The notes: generated from the letters alone by a model not told the origin. DNA of 64,000 nucleotides from Oceanispirochaeta crateris (GCF_008329965.1 NZ_CP036150.1:3018439-3082438), one strand, 5' to 3'. Positions 1 through 8,767 are shown, counted from the stretch's first letter. Made by a program: numbers and translations.

Positions 1-501
1 GATTTACCTTCCCTAACCGTTCGCGATGGTGAAAATAAGATATCTCCCGGTAGACAACCTGCCCGCATCTTCCTGAATTCCCGGGGCAAAATTCCCGAAG
101 GATGGCAGAAAGAGGGAGGTCAGGTGCATATCTATCATAATCAGTGCTGTCTTATCCCGGAGAATATTAAGAGTGATGTCCACTTCTGTCCAGTTCCTGG
201 AGACTCTAAAGGGCTCTCCCTTCCACATGTCCTCTCTGATCTGAGGAAAAAAAACATTCATCGTCTCCTTGTGGAGGGGGGATCAAAAACCTTTGGTTCC
301 TTTCTCCGAAACGGACTGTGGGACAGGATGACACTTTTCGTTGCACCTATTCTACTGGGAGAGGGAATCCCTTTTTCAGATGGACTGGAGGTTTCTACTG
401 TAGCATCAAAGCTGAAACTCCGTGATATGACATCTTCTCGTTGTGGTAATGATGTAATGTTCAACGGCTATAGGGAGGCTTTAACATGTTTACCGGTCTG
501 A
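1..501 (+). CDS. ribD: Riboflavin biosynthesis protein RibD, reductase-domain part (5' end outside window)
   Basis: The frame is open from base 1, so the N-terminal deaminase domain lies off the left edge. What is visible is the C-terminal reductase domain, which reduces the ribosylamino-pyrimidine in riboflavin synthesis. It opens with a DLPSLTVR stretch followed by QPARIFLNSRGKIP and has the family's LLVEGGSKTFGSFL loop near residue 95 and a PILLGEG segment. An internal ATG at 124 is not the real start, because conserved reductase sequence precedes it. Its last 16 bases overlap ribE, which suggests translational coupling. Any FMN riboswitch would lie upstream, outside the window. Confidence 0.93.
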   Translation, partial: DLPSLTVRDGENKISPGRQPARIFLNSRGKIPEGWQKEGGQVHIYHNQCCLIPENIKSDVHFCPVPGDSKGLSLPHVLSDLRKKNIHRLLVEGGSKTFGSFLRNGLWDRMTLFVAPILLGEGIPFSDGLEVSTVASKLKLRDMTSSRCGNDVMFNGYREALTCLPV

Positions 502-1121
502 TTGAGTGTATAGGAACTCTGGTTGCTAGACGTCCTATTCCCGGAGGGTTGTCTTTTCGCATCAGCCATAATTTTGATAAGCGCCTGACACAGGGCGCCT
601 CTATCGCGGTCAACGGGGTCTGCTTAACCGTGAAAGAAGATAAAGAATCTGTCTTTACAGTGGAATGCTACTACGAGACTCTGAATAAAACGGCTCTTCC
701 GAGGCTCCGGACAGGATCCTCGGTCAATCTGGAACAGGCTCTCCGCATAGATGGCGCCCTGGATGGTCATCTTGTTCAGGGACATGTCTCGGAAGTTGTC
801 AGGGTTCTTGGAAAAACTCCCTGGGGAAAGGGAGTTGAGCTAAGGGTGGCTCTGCCCGTTAACAGACAGGGCTTGATTCCTGAGGGATCAGTGGCTCTCG
901 ATGGTGTGAGTCTCACAATTGCCGAGCTTCGATCAAACTTTTTTTCTGTACAGCTTATTGGAGAGACTCTCGAGAGGACTATTCTGAAACAGAAAAAATT
1001 GGGAGAGCTTATCAACCTGGAGAGTGATTGTCTCCTGCGGGCTCGGTATCAGGAAGTGATGACAGGGCAGAACAAAGAATCAATTACGATGAGCCGTATG
1101 GCTGAATGGGGATATGTATGA
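486..1121 (+). CDS. ribE: Riboflavin synthase alpha subunit
   Basis: This protein of 211 aa dismutates two 6,7-dimethyl-8-ribityllumazine molecules into riboflavin. It begins with the family signature MFTGLIE and contains the two tandem lumazine-binding barrels: residues ~1-90 with GASIAVNGVCLTV, and ~97-190 with GSVALDGVSLTI. The length is normal. It overlaps ribD by 16 bp and its stop codon overlaps the ribBA start as ATGA. It is sometimes named ribC or ribE depending on the organism. Confidence 0.96.
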   Translation: MFTGLIECIGTLVARRPIPGGLSFRISHNFDKRLTQGASIAVNGVCLTVKEDKESVFTVECYYETLNKTALPRLRTGSSVNLEQALRIDGALDGHLVQGHVSEVVRVLGKTPWGKGVELRVALPVNRQGLIPEGSVALDGVSLTIAELRSNFFSVQLIGETLERTILKQKKLGELINLESDCLLRARYQEVMTGQNKESITMSRMAEWGYV

Positions 1122-2341
1122 ACAAGCGAAGACTGACTGTTGAACAAGCAATAAAGATCATTGCCGCTGGCGGAATGATAATTATGACGGATGATGAGGA
1201 CCGAGAGAATGAAGGGGACCTGGTTTGTGCCGCCCGTTTTGCCGATCCGAATTTAGTAAACTTCATGGCATCCAAAGCCAAGGGATTAATCTGCTGTGCT
1301 CTGGAAAAGAGTCTCTGTAAACGGGCCGGATTGATTCCACTTGATACGAACGATGGTCCTGGGGCTCTGCACAATACAAAGTTCTGTACCCCCGTGGATG
1401 CCATTGAAGGCTGTACCACCGGTATATCCGCCTTCGATCGATCGACCACTTTGAAAAGGTTAGCTTCTCTAGACTGTCAACCTGGAGATTTTGCCCGTCC
1501 AGGGCACCTGCTCCCCATCATGGAAGCAGAAGGTGGGTTAGATTCAAGACAGGGACATACTGAAGCAACAGTGGAGCTCTGCCGTCAAGCAGGTTTAGAA
1601 GGGGCTGCTGTTATTTGTGAAATTATGGATGACGACGGTAGGATGGCCCGCTGGGACACACTGCTTGAAATGGCCGCAGAGTGGGATCTTGGAATCCTGA
1701 CAATAGAAGATTTAATCAGTTGGAAGGAGAAACAACATCCGGAGATAAGCCTAGAGCCGGTTCGTCTTCCCACGGAGAGAGGCCGTTTTTATATGGAATT
1801 CCTCAACCCTGCGAAAGGGGATAAATCAACAGGAGGGGAGCATATTTGTCTTGTTTGTCAGAATAAATCTGCATCATCCCATCCAGATGGTCCCCTTGTG
1901 AGGATTCACTCTGAGTGCCTGACAGGAGACCTTTTTGCTTCAAGCCGTTGTGATTGCGGCCGCCAGTTGGCGCTCTCTCAAGAATTGATCAGCCGTGAAA
2001 GTGAAGGGTATCTTATCTACCTCCGTCAGGAAGGCCGAGGGATCGGTATAAAGGCAAAAGCTGCGGCCTACCATCTGCAAGATGCCGGCCTAGATACTCT
2101 AGATGCTAATTTAAAGTTAGGATTTAAGGTTGATAGCAGAAGCTATAAAACGGCTGCTAATTATCTGAAGGAAAAAGGGTTAACTAGGATCAGACTGCTA
2201 ACAAATAATCCCGATAAGATAAGCCAGCTGGAAGAAGAAGGTTTTCAGGTTACAAGGGTAGCCCTGCTGATCGAGGCAGGAGAAGAAAATCATAAGTATA
2301 TAAATACGAAACAGAAAAGAATGGGCCATCTTTCGACCTGA
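1118..2341 (+). CDS. ribBA: Bifunctional 3,4-dihydroxy-2-butanone 4-phosphate synthase / GTP cyclohydrolase II
   Basis: The protein supplies both precursors of riboflavin: DHBP from ribulose 5-phosphate and the pyrimidine from GTP. The N-terminal DHBP synthase half (residues ~5-205) has the acidic DDEDRENEGDL loop and RQGHTEA. The C-terminal cyclohydrolase II half (~210-405) has the zinc ligands C267, C278 and C280 (ECLTGD...RCDCG), YLRQEGRGIG and LLTNNP. All key motifs are present. An ATG at 1106 is in frame, but 1118 is preferred because it makes the ATGA overlap with ribE and starts with MNKRRLT. Confidence 0.95.
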   Translation: MNKRRLTVEQAIKIIAAGGMIIMTDDEDRENEGDLVCAARFADPNLVNFMASKAKGLICCALEKSLCKRAGLIPLDTNDGPGALHNTKFCTPVDAIEGCTTGISAFDRSTTLKRLASLDCQPGDFARPGHLLPIMEAEGGLDSRQGHTEATVELCRQAGLEGAAVICEIMDDDGRMARWDTLLEMAAEWDLGILTIEDLISWKEKQHPEISLEPVRLPTERGRFYMEFLNPAKGDKSTGGEHICLVCQNKSASSHPDGPLVRIHSECLTGDLFASSRCDCGRQLALSQELISRESEGYLIYLRQEGRGIGIKAKAAAYHLQDAGLDTLDANLKLGFKVDSRSYKTAANYLKEKGLTRIRLLTNNPDKISQLEEEGFQVTRVALLIEAGEENHKYINTKQKRMGHLST

Positions 2342-2370
2342 CAATATAAGAAAATTTAGGAGTAAATGCT

Positions 2371-2853
2371 ATGAGTGAAACTATGAATGTTATAGAAGGA
2401 AATTTAAGTGGAGAGGGGCTGACTTTTACCCTCGTGGTCAGCCGGTTTAATGATATCATCACATCCCGTTTGGAATCGGGAGCTATTGATTGTCTTATAC
2501 GTCATGGTGTTAAGCAGGAAAACATAAAAGTTATACGTGTTCCAGGTGCTTTTGAGATTCCCCTGGGGGCGGCCTGGGCAACAGAGGAAAACCCTGATGC
2601 AGTCATCTGTCTTGGGGCTGTTATTAGGGGAGGAACTCCCCATTTTGAATATATATCGGCTGAAGTCTCCAAAGGGGTCGCGTCGGTGTCCCTTGATAAG
2701 GGTCTGCCTGTAGGTTTCGGTGTTCTTACCTGTGACAGTTTGGAGCAGGCTTTAGAGCGGGCTGGTTCCAAGGGTGGTAATAAAGGCTGGGAAGCAGCCA
2801 TTAGCTGTTTGGAAATGGCTGCATTAAAGCGGAATCTAGTGGTGTCAATATAA
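2371..2853 (+). CDS. ribH: 6,7-dimethyl-8-ribityllumazine synthase (beta subunit)
   Basis: Lumazine synthase, 160 aa, condenses the pyrimidine with DHBP in the penultimate step of riboflavin synthesis. It has SRFN near residue 28, VPGAFEIP, and a catalytic-type histidine in GGTPHFEY (H91), then GFGVLT. A TAGGAG ribosome-binding site sits 8 nt before the ATG. It is the last gene of the operon, 29 bp after ribBA, and a strong hairpin terminator follows. Confidence 0.96.
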   Translation: MSETMNVIEGNLSGEGLTFTLVVSRFNDIITSRLESGAIDCLIRHGVKQENIKVIRVPGAFEIPLGAAWATEENPDAVICLGAVIRGGTPHFEYISAEVSKGVASVSLDKGLPVGFGVLTCDSLEQALERAGSKGGNKGWEAAISCLEMAALKRNLVVSI

Positions 2854-2883
2854 TAGGATTTTTGAGAAATTAGCTCAGACTTT

Positions 2884-2918
2884 ACCGTAGGATGGAAACT
2901 ACCATTCTACGGTTTTTT
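2884..2918 (+). terminator. Rho-independent terminator of the riboflavin operon
   Basis: A 12-bp stem (2884-2895 with 2902-2913, one G-T pair) encloses a 6-nt loop and is followed by a run of T. It lies 30 bp after the ribH stop and closes the operon. Confidence 0.9.
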
Positions 2919-2984
2919 ATTTGTAATAAAGGTCAACTGTCTTTTCCATTTATCTACAGTTCTACTGTATTATGAACCCGAGGA

Positions 2985-3378
2985 TTAGTTTATGAAAAGC
3001 TCAGGAGATACACCATACTTATCAGAGAGTCTTCTGATATGCCCGAGGTTTAACTCCCTCTTACCATTTAAGATCTCATTAATAATCGTCCGGGAAGCAA
3101 CATCTGTGAGATCACCCTGTTTATGATCATGGTTCTCCAGCTTCAATTCGATCTGTCAGTTCCAGAAGATGCTGAACAGCTTTAGCATCTTTTTTGCTGT
3201 TGATGCAGATGTAATCTGATCCCTTAAGATTATCAGCAGACGGGTAAGCCTTTCGAAGCTCCAGAATATTGCTGAAGGTCGATTTCTGATTGACTATAAA
3301 CCACCCTCTAAGTCCAGCCTCAGCTAATGGATATGAACTGATATATTCCTCAACTGTCTTACGCTTGATGATAGTCAC
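2985..3378 (-). pseudogene. Degenerate HigB-HigA type II toxin-antitoxin relic (deletion chimera)
   Basis: Reading the minus strand from a GTG with a good AAGGGAG site, the first ~60 residues match the N-terminal half of HigB/RelE-type toxins (KRKTVEEYISSYPLAEAGLRGW, LRKAYPSADNL). The conserved HigB C-terminus is absent. The frame continues into a helix resembling the HigA N-terminus (AKAVQHLLELTD) and stops at 3127. In another frame the C-terminal XRE-type domain of HigA follows (DHKQGDLTDVASR, INEILNGKREL, YGVSPELF) and ends at 2985. Two deletions and a frameshift have therefore collapsed a higB-higA operon. Neither protein can be functional, although the HTH part could survive if restarted internally. 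Confidence 0.72.
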
Positions 3379-3660
3379 TGAAACTCCCTTACACAAACTG
3401 TCGCATATTGCGCACTCATGTAAAGAACAAAAAATTCTCCGTGGGAAGCTTAGGTTCTTTTTCTGCTGTTTTTTAGAAATAAATCTGAAAGATTATTTTA
3501 GAATATTATAATTATCAGAGAATGCATCAGGGTATTAACAAGATTTTTGATGCTGTAATCGACAACAATTCCGGTACGATTAAGAAGAAGCAAGTCTTAT
3601 CAGACCAGCACTATCATTGTTGCACTCAAGTGCTTAGAGATGCAAAAAACTAACCTAAGA

Positions 3661-3714
3661 CCATGAAGATGGATCATTTTCTACCAGATTTGCTTTTCGC
3701 ATATTAAATTGTCA
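3661..3714 (+). repeat. Solo insertion-sequence right end (copy 1 of 3)
   Basis: This 54-bp stretch is nearly identical to 10061-10115, which lies just beyond the rve-type transposase. Its last ~23 bases also match 18079-18101 (CTTTTCGCATATTAAATTGTCA type). No transposase lies beside it, so it is an orphan element end. The rest of 3397-3753 holds no gene that I can support. Confidence 0.7.
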
Positions 3715-3753
3715 ATAGGGGATTTCGCCATTGACTGCATCAGGAAACCTGGT

Positions 3754-4614
3754 TCATTGTTTTATTATATTTTGCTGGATATTGTTAAAGTAACTCTTCC
3801 AGCTTTGATGTTCTCTATCTGCAGCTTCATTGAAATGGCTCGGGTTATCAGCTTTTCCTTCCCGAATCCCCTGATAAATCCCTGCAATAACTGAACCCAT
3901 AAATTCCCCTAATTCAGCGATCCTGTCCTGCCGGTATTCCTCCACTGTCATAGAGGTAAATGTCAATTTTAGTCCAAAAGCACTATTCATGTATTCTGCA
4001 AGTTGGTATTGAGTAAGCGCTTCTCCATGGAGGTTGTAAGTCTGATTATTATGTTTATTTTCAGTTAACATTTTTGCATAAGCATAAGCAAGTTCCGAAC
4101 GTGTGGTATAACCGCATTTACCATCCCCGGCACAATTAAATATCCCGCCAAGTTTCTTATATATTTCAATATACTCAATATCAGGTTCGATATAAATCCC
4201 GTTGCGCCCTATGGCCCAATCCATCCCAGAATTCCGAATATCCTGTTCAGTCTGACGGTTACTCTGGACAACAGGAGAAAAGGCAGTATTTTCTTCTGCT
4301 CCCTGCACACTCGTATAAACAATCTTCTTCACTCCGCTGTTTTTTGCAGCCTTTATAACATTTCGATGCTGTTCTATGCGCTTTTCTGGAGCATCCATTC
4401 CGGATACTAATAACAATGTATCCACAGATTGCAAAGATTTTTCTAAAATGTTTTTGTCATTGTAATCACCTGGTCTGATTTCAATACCTAGGTCCTTTGC
4501 TTTTTCCGGGGTTCTTGCCAACCCGATTACATTTTCTTTTGATATTAATTTAGAAACGGCTCTGACTATTTCTGAGCCTAATTTACCACTTGCCGCTGTT
4601 ACTGCTATTTTCAT
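3754..4614 (-). CDS. NmrA/QorB-type NAD(P)-binding oxidoreductase
   Basis: An atypical short-chain dehydrogenase of 286 aa, similar in layout to NAD(P)H:quinone oxidoreductase 2 (YtfG/QorB). The N-terminal dinucleotide-binding loop reads AASGKLGSEI at residues ~8-17. The core has VDTLLLVSG, KKIVYTSVQGAE (~97-108) and a Y/N-rich substrate region (GRNGIYIEP, AGDGKCGYTTR, TYNLHGEALT). It is the last gene after the OpuC-type transporter, 32 bp downstream of the ATPase gene and possibly co-transcribed. The substrate is not deducible; a quinone or redox-sensing role is inferred from the family. Confidence 0.85.
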   Translation of the reverse strand: MKIAVTAASGKLGSEIVRAVSKLISKENVIGLARTPEKAKDLGIEIRPGDYNDKNILEKSLQSVDTLLLVSGMDAPEKRIEQHRNVIKAAKNSGVKKIVYTSVQGAEENTAFSPVVQSNRQTEQDIRNSGMDWAIGRNGIYIEPDIEYIEIYKKLGGIFNCAGDGKCGYTTRSELAYAYAKMLTENKHNNQTYNLHGEALTQYQLAEYMNSAFGLKLTFTSMTVEEYRQDRIAELGEFMGSVIAGIYQGIREGKADNPSHFNEAADREHQSWKSYFNNIQQNIIKQ

Positions 4615-4646
4615 TAGAATCCTCCTTTCGGATGGGGAATGCTCAA

Positions 4647-5471
4647 TTATATCTCCTGAAGTTTGCTGTATACCTCATCCATCGTTTTATGTTCAGAGAC
4701 CACTTTTTCATAAATTTCATTCATGATTCCCTCATTTAGTATACTTTTAAATCCTTTAAGGCCTAAAAAATTTTTAACGAAATCTGATGCAGGTTCGAAG
4801 AGAAGGGCCTCTTTAGTGCCAGCTTGCTCGACTCTTCCATCTTTTAGCAGGACAATCTTAGAACCCAGTTTTAGAGCTTCCTGTATATCATGGGTAACAA
4901 AAAGAATAGTTTTACCCAGCTTTTTCTGGAGAGCAAGAAGTTCATCCTGTAGGGCAGTTCTGGCAATCTCATCCACTGCTCCAAAGGGTTCGTCCATCAA
5001 TACAACTTCAGGATCTGCAGCAAGAGCCCTTGCGACTCCCACTCTCTGACTCTGACCGCCGCTAAGCTCTGTAGGATAGCGATTCAACATATCGCGATCC
5101 ATACCAACAAGTTCAATCAGTTCAACCGCTTTTTCATGCCTTTCGGCGGTCTTCACCCCTTCTAGTGATAAAACATACCCAATATTATCTTCAATATTCA
5201 TATGAGGGAAAAGCCCAATTTGCTGGATGACATATCCTATACTTCTTCTTAACTTGATCGTATCCCATGCTTCCAGGTTTTTACCTTTGAACTTGATATT
5301 GCCTTTGTCACAGAGTATCAGTTTGTTAATCATTTTAAGAAGAGTTGTTTTCCCGCAGCCCGAAGGCCCTAACAGAGTGACAAACTCCCCATCTTTCACA
5401 TCAAGACTCAAACCATCTAGCACCGAAGTACTACCGTCATAAGATTTAAAAACATTTCTAACTTCTATCAT
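4647..5471 (-). CDS. Osmoprotectant (glycine betaine/choline-type) ABC transporter ATPase
   Basis: A cytoplasmic ABC ATPase of 274 aa that powers quaternary-amine uptake. The Walker A motif GPSGCGKTT lies at residues 35-43, with a Q-loop VIQQIGLFPHM, signature LSGGQSQRVGVARALA and Walker B VVLMDEPFGAVD. It resembles OpuCA/ProV but is shorter than OpuCA and lacks tandem CBS domains, leaving only a short helical tail. It lies 1 bp after the binding-protein gene, which places it in the same operon. Confidence 0.9.
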   Translation of the reverse strand: MIEVRNVFKSYDGSTSVLDGLSLDVKDGEFVTLLGPSGCGKTTLLKMINKLILCDKGNIKFKGKNLEAWDTIKLRRSIGYVIQQIGLFPHMNIEDNIGYVLSLEGVKTAERHEKAVELIELVGMDRDMLNRYPTELSGGQSQRVGVARALAADPEVVLMDEPFGAVDEIARTALQDELLALQKKLGKTILFVTHDIQEALKLGSKIVLLKDGRVEQAGTKEALLFEPASDFVKNFLGLKGFKSILNEGIMNEIYEKVVSEHKTMDEVYSKLQEI

Positions 5472-5472
5472 T

Positions 5473-6396
5473 TTATTTCAGAAGTCCATTGTCTGTAAGG
5501 AACTTTCGCGCAACCTCAGAAGCTTCCAATTTCTCAATTTCAACTTGATAATTCATGTTGGTCATTTCCTCATTGTTAATCAGACCAGTCATCAGATCAA
5601 GAACATCAACAAGTTCAGGATAAGTATCCAGTGTCTCCTGTCGGATTAAAGTTGCACAATAGTAGGATGGAAAGAAATTTAGATCATCTTCAAGAACTGT
5701 CATATCATATTCCTTTAGTCGTCCATCTGTAGAGAAAATATTTATAACATCTACTTCATCAGAACCGATAGCCTGATATTTAAGACCTATATCCATACCT
5801 ACCTCTTTTTTGAAATCAAACCCATATACTTCGACAATTCCAGGTAGACCATCTTCTCTTTCAAAAAAATCATGTTCTGCACCGAAGGTTAATTCTTTGC
5901 TTTTAGCTGCTAGGTCTGAATAAGTTTTAATATCCATTTCTTCAGCCAGTTTGCGTTTCATAGCAATACCAAAAGTGTCATTGAATCCGTAGAGTTCACT
6001 CCAGACAATAGCGAATGAATCCTTGTATCCTTCTTTAACTGCTTTATAAAGTTCAACAGGATCGTTAATCAGCGGCTGCCCAAGAACAAACATCCACCCG
6101 GTTCCCGTATATTCTGGATAAAGATCAATTTCACCCGTTTTCATTGCAGGATGAATATTCGATGTACCGCCGCCTATACCTTCTTTATATTCCACTTCAA
6201 TATCTGTTTCCTGTTCGATTAAGACTTTAAGTATTTCAGCAATAATGAATTGCTCTGTCATCGGCTTACTTGCAAGGACTATTTTCTTTGTTTTTGTAGA
6301 TTTTGATGCATCATCAGCAACTTTATTTTTCCCGATACATCCATTCAGTAAAATAATTATAATCAAAGTCACGATTAAGGCTAATTTCTTTTTCAT
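5473..6396 (-). CDS. Osmoprotectant ABC transporter substrate-binding lipoprotein
   Basis: A predicted lipoprotein of 307 aa: Lys-rich start, hydrophobic segment and lipobox LLNGC with the cysteine near residue 20. The mature part has the OpuAC/OsmX pattern (VLASKPMTEQFIIAEILK, EYKEGIGGGTSNIHPAMKTGEIDLYPEYTGTGW in separate blocks, IFSTDGRLKEYDM, YYCATLIRQE). The family binds glycine betaine, choline or carnitine in the aromatic pocket. It overlaps the upstream permease gene by 4 bp (ATGA). Confidence 0.91.
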   Translation of the reverse strand: MKKKLALIVTLIIIILLNGCIGKNKVADDASKSTKTKKIVLASKPMTEQFIIAEILKVLIEQETDIEVEYKEGIGGGTSNIHPAMKTGEIDLYPEYTGTGWMFVLGQPLINDPVELYKAVKEGYKDSFAIVWSELYGFNDTFGIAMKRKLAEEMDIKTYSDLAAKSKELTFGAEHDFFEREDGLPGIVEVYGFDFKKEVGMDIGLKYQAIGSDEVDVINIFSTDGRLKEYDMTVLEDDLNFFPSYYCATLIRQETLDTYPELVDVLDLMTGLINNEEMTNMNYQVEIEKLEASEVARKFLTDNGLLK

Positions 6397-7052
6397 TTTT
6401 TATCCTTTGTTTCAGGCCCGAAAACCCTTATCCTTAGTTTCTTTTCTTCAAGTTGCAGGAACCAATCTGTGATTATGGCCAAAAGCGCAACTAACAGGCT
6501 ACCGGCGATAATCATTTCTGGGAAATATGTTGAGATACCTCTGTAGATGGCCACTCCAAGACCACCCGCTCCTATAAAAGAAGCAATACCTCCGAGTGAG
6601 ATTGTCATGATAACCATGGTTCTAAAACCGGTGATAATGACAGGTAGTGCTAAGGGCAACTTTATCCTGAAAAGCAGTTGCCATTCAGTTGTCCCCATTC
6701 CAACAGCCGATTCTATAACCTGTGGGTCCACTTCCTTGATTCCAACATAGGTGTTGCGGATGATGGGAAGCAAACCATATAGAATTAAGGCAATAACAGC
6801 GCTTTTATTTCCAATCCCCGTTATTGTTACCAGAAATCCGAAAAGTGCTATCGATGGAATGGTATAAAGAAAATTGGTTATGGTAAGCATAATGACGGCA
6901 AAGGTTTCGTTCTTTGTCATCAGAATACCAATAATAAAGCCCAGCATAGTGATGATTGAAACAGCTATAATCGTGATACCGATGTGTTGCAGCAATAGAT
7001 CAAGAAAAAACTCCCATCGGTCTACGTAAAGTTTAAAAACACTCCGAATCAT
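6393..7052 (-). CDS. Osmoprotectant ABC transporter permease
   Basis: An inner-membrane permease of 219 aa with about five or six hydrophobic helices, of the OpuCB/OpuCD-type BPD_transp_1 family. The EAA loop is visible (ESAVGMGTTEWQLLFRIKLPLALP), as is GGIASFIGAGGLG near residue 155. It is first in the operon, with an AAAGGATG ribosome-binding site before the ATG. Only one permease gene is present, so it probably forms a homodimer. About 45 bp upstream the sequence becomes very AT-rich and probably contains the promoter, but I cannot assign the boxes firmly. Confidence 0.9.
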   Translation of the reverse strand: MIRSVFKLYVDRWEFFLDLLLQHIGITIIAVSIITMLGFIIGILMTKNETFAVIMLTITNFLYTIPSIALFGFLVTITGIGNKSAVIALILYGLLPIIRNTYVGIKEVDPQVIESAVGMGTTEWQLLFRIKLPLALPVIITGFRTMVIMTISLGGIASFIGAGGLGVAIYRGISTYFPEMIIAGSLLVALLAIITDWFLQLEEKKLRIRVFGPETKDKK

Positions 7053-7698
7053 ACATCATCCTTTATATTCATCAATAAAACTTCATCTCAAATGCTTTAA
7101 TAGTCAAGTTTTTATTACTACAGAAATACTAAATATTAGGAGCTTCTAATTTTTTTTATATAGTTGTTCGATAAAAACAAACCCATGATAATCCCAATTA
7201 TTGATTTTATTACCTGTTTCATCCTGAACAATTCAGTCTGATAAAGATCCTGTGAAATACTTTTTCTGTAGCAATTGACTCATTAAATACTGGCAAAAAA
7301 AACATTGACATTCAGTTTCGTTGGGTTGCCTTAGCATTAGGATATTCTGATTATTTCCAAATCCATACTCTGAGAGATACAACATTCTATAAACTGAATA
7401 TAGTCTTTCGTAAATATTTTCTGAAATCAGCATAAAAATGATTGAGAATCTCTCTTCAGGTTGCACCACCGTACAGCGGTTCAATATATATTCATATTCG
7501 CTGTTTCAGCAGTGCTGGATACTTAGAAAGCCAGAGAAATTTCTTATTCGATCATTATCAAATAGAGAGAAAGATATAGGAGCTTTTAATTTTGGTAGAA
7601 TTAGTACAGATTCCATCATAAATAATGAGTTTTTTTGCAAAAATGTCTTGAATTGTTTCAATATTTATTTATTCATATAGGTAAGGAGATTTAATTTT
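7053..7698. other. AT-rich intergenic region without a supported gene
   Basis: Open frames of 80-83 codons exist here on both strands (7233-7484 minus, 7438-7680 plus). They have no recognisable domain, poor ribosome-binding sites and low-complexity composition, so I do not call them. Two 17-mers, TAGGAGCTTCTAATTTT at 7137-7153 and the same with one change at 7577-7593, form direct repeats 440 bp apart. The right part must carry the promoter of the lipoprotein gene at 7699. Confidence 0.5.
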
Positions 7699-8232
7699 AT
7701 GAAAAAAATTATTGTAATGTTGTTTGTTGTTTCTATGGTTCTTATGTCTTGTGGCGGAGATATTAATACTTCTGATATTAAAACTGGTTATATCATTGAT
7801 GCGCCCCATGGGCACTATGCTTTTGGTACTGCTGTTGTTGTTATGTCAGGAGATACCATTATCTCTGCCAATCTTGATGAGTTCCAGTTTCAAGGTGCTA
7901 GTGATGATCTCATTGGTGTTCCTAACTCTTTCATTGAAGGTGAAGAAAATTATTTTGGAAAAGGCTTTGCTGAAGGTCAGGTTTTAGTTTCTAAAAAAAT
8001 TGACAGCGCTGTTTATAGCAAGAACATGTCAGAGAAAGCTGGTGCTACTGTGCCAATTGCTGACAACTATGCAGCTATCGAAGCTTTCGTCGTAGGAAAA
8101 ACAATCGCTGAAATTGAAGGTGTTGCTAATCAGGATGCTAAAAAAGTAGTCGATGCGGTATCTGGTGCTACTCTTGCGGATACTAAAGGTTATTTAGGAA
8201 TGATCATCAAAGCTGCAAAAGCAGCTAAGTAA
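7699..8232 (+). CDS. Small lipoprotein with FMN-binding/flavinylation-type motif
   Basis: A predicted lipoprotein of 177 aa: signal MKKIIVMLFVVSMVLMSC with the cysteine at residue 18. The C-terminal part contains VDAVSGATLADTKGYL (~152-167). Its DAVSGAT core fits the Dxx(S/T)GA(T/S) signature at which ApbE attaches FMN in FMN_bind-domain proteins. The upstream part (GYIIDAPHGHYAFGTAVVVMSGDTI, read in pieces) looks like a small beta domain. Codon use is unusually rich in T-ending codons compared with neighbours, suggesting strong expression. It has a TAAGGAG site, stands alone and ends at a strong terminator. Covalent FMN and an electron-transfer role outside the membrane are inferred, not shown. 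Confidence 0.75.
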   Translation: MKKIIVMLFVVSMVLMSCGGDINTSDIKTGYIIDAPHGHYAFGTAVVVMSGDTIISANLDEFQFQGASDDLIGVPNSFIEGEENYFGKGFAEGQVLVSKKIDSAVYSKNMSEKAGATVPIADNYAAIEAFVVGKTIAEIEGVANQDAKKVVDAVSGATLADTKGYLGMIIKAAKAAK

Positions 8233-8253
8233 TTTTAGATTACCTCTTTTGTG

Positions 8254-8290
8254 AGCAGCAGAGATCGCAAGTCTCTGCTGCTTTTTTTTG
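8254..8290 (+). terminator. Rho-independent terminator after the FMN-type lipoprotein
   Basis: A perfect 11-bp stem AGCAGCAGAGA / TCTCTGCTGCT (8254-8264 with 8272-8282) with a 7-nt loop is followed by eight T. The stretch from here to 8563 holds no supported gene. Confidence 0.93.
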
Positions 8291-8563
8291 CTCGGAGATA
8301 CAGATAAACTTGGTTTTTGAAGGAAGAAAATCTCGTTCCGATCCGGTGTGTTTGCTAAAGCTATTTAAAAATCATTAAGCTCTCTACCTTTGAAAGATCC
8401 CTGACGATGATATATTGTTATCTTCTTCCTTTGTTTTTGTCATATGATCGGCTAAAGATTATAAGGAATAATGGACTTATATTATTTGAGATAACAAGTA
8501 CATAGGAATCTTGATTCTTTATCTTTACACTTTAAGTTCCAATACGATTAGGAGATGATTCTT

Positions 8564-8767
8564 TTGAAAACTAATCATAAATATCAATTATGTGGATGGA
8601 TCTTATTTCTACTATGTGCAGTCTTATACTTGATCAGTGGTATGAAAAGTAAAGATTACATTTCGATTGTAGGAAGTATTCTTTTTTTTATAGCTTGCTT
8701 CGTGTTTCTAATCCCTTTGACCTGCGAGATTCTTGATGAATATAAGAAAGGTGATGAAGAGTTATGA
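8564..8767 (+). CDS. Small two-helix membrane protein (YrhK-like?)
   Basis: Encodes about 67 aa with two hydrophobic segments (residues ~10-27 and ~36-55 of the product) and a charged tail DEYKKGDEEL. An ATG at 8555 is in frame but touches the TAGGAG site. The TTG at 8564 is 9 nt beyond it and is the more likely start. The two-helix layout recalls the YrhK family, but similarity is too weak to name it. It stands alone between the lipoprotein gene and the insertion-sequence region. Confidence 0.55.
   Translation: MKTNHKYQLCGWILFLLCAVLYLISGMKSKDYISIVGSILFFIACFVFLIPLTCEILDEYKKGDEEL

Noticed and set aside
1084-1449. 121-codon minus-strand frame inside ribBA, as an example of many antisense frames
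   Set aside because: It is the mirror of a well-conserved gene with no own domain. The same applies to the antisense frames within leuC, ribH, the chemoreceptor and the propeller kinase.
7233-7680. Overlapping 80-83-codon frames on both strands before the FMN-type lipoprotein
   Set aside because: No domain, weak ribosome-binding sites and AT-driven composition. They overlap each other, so at most one could be real, and nothing favours either.
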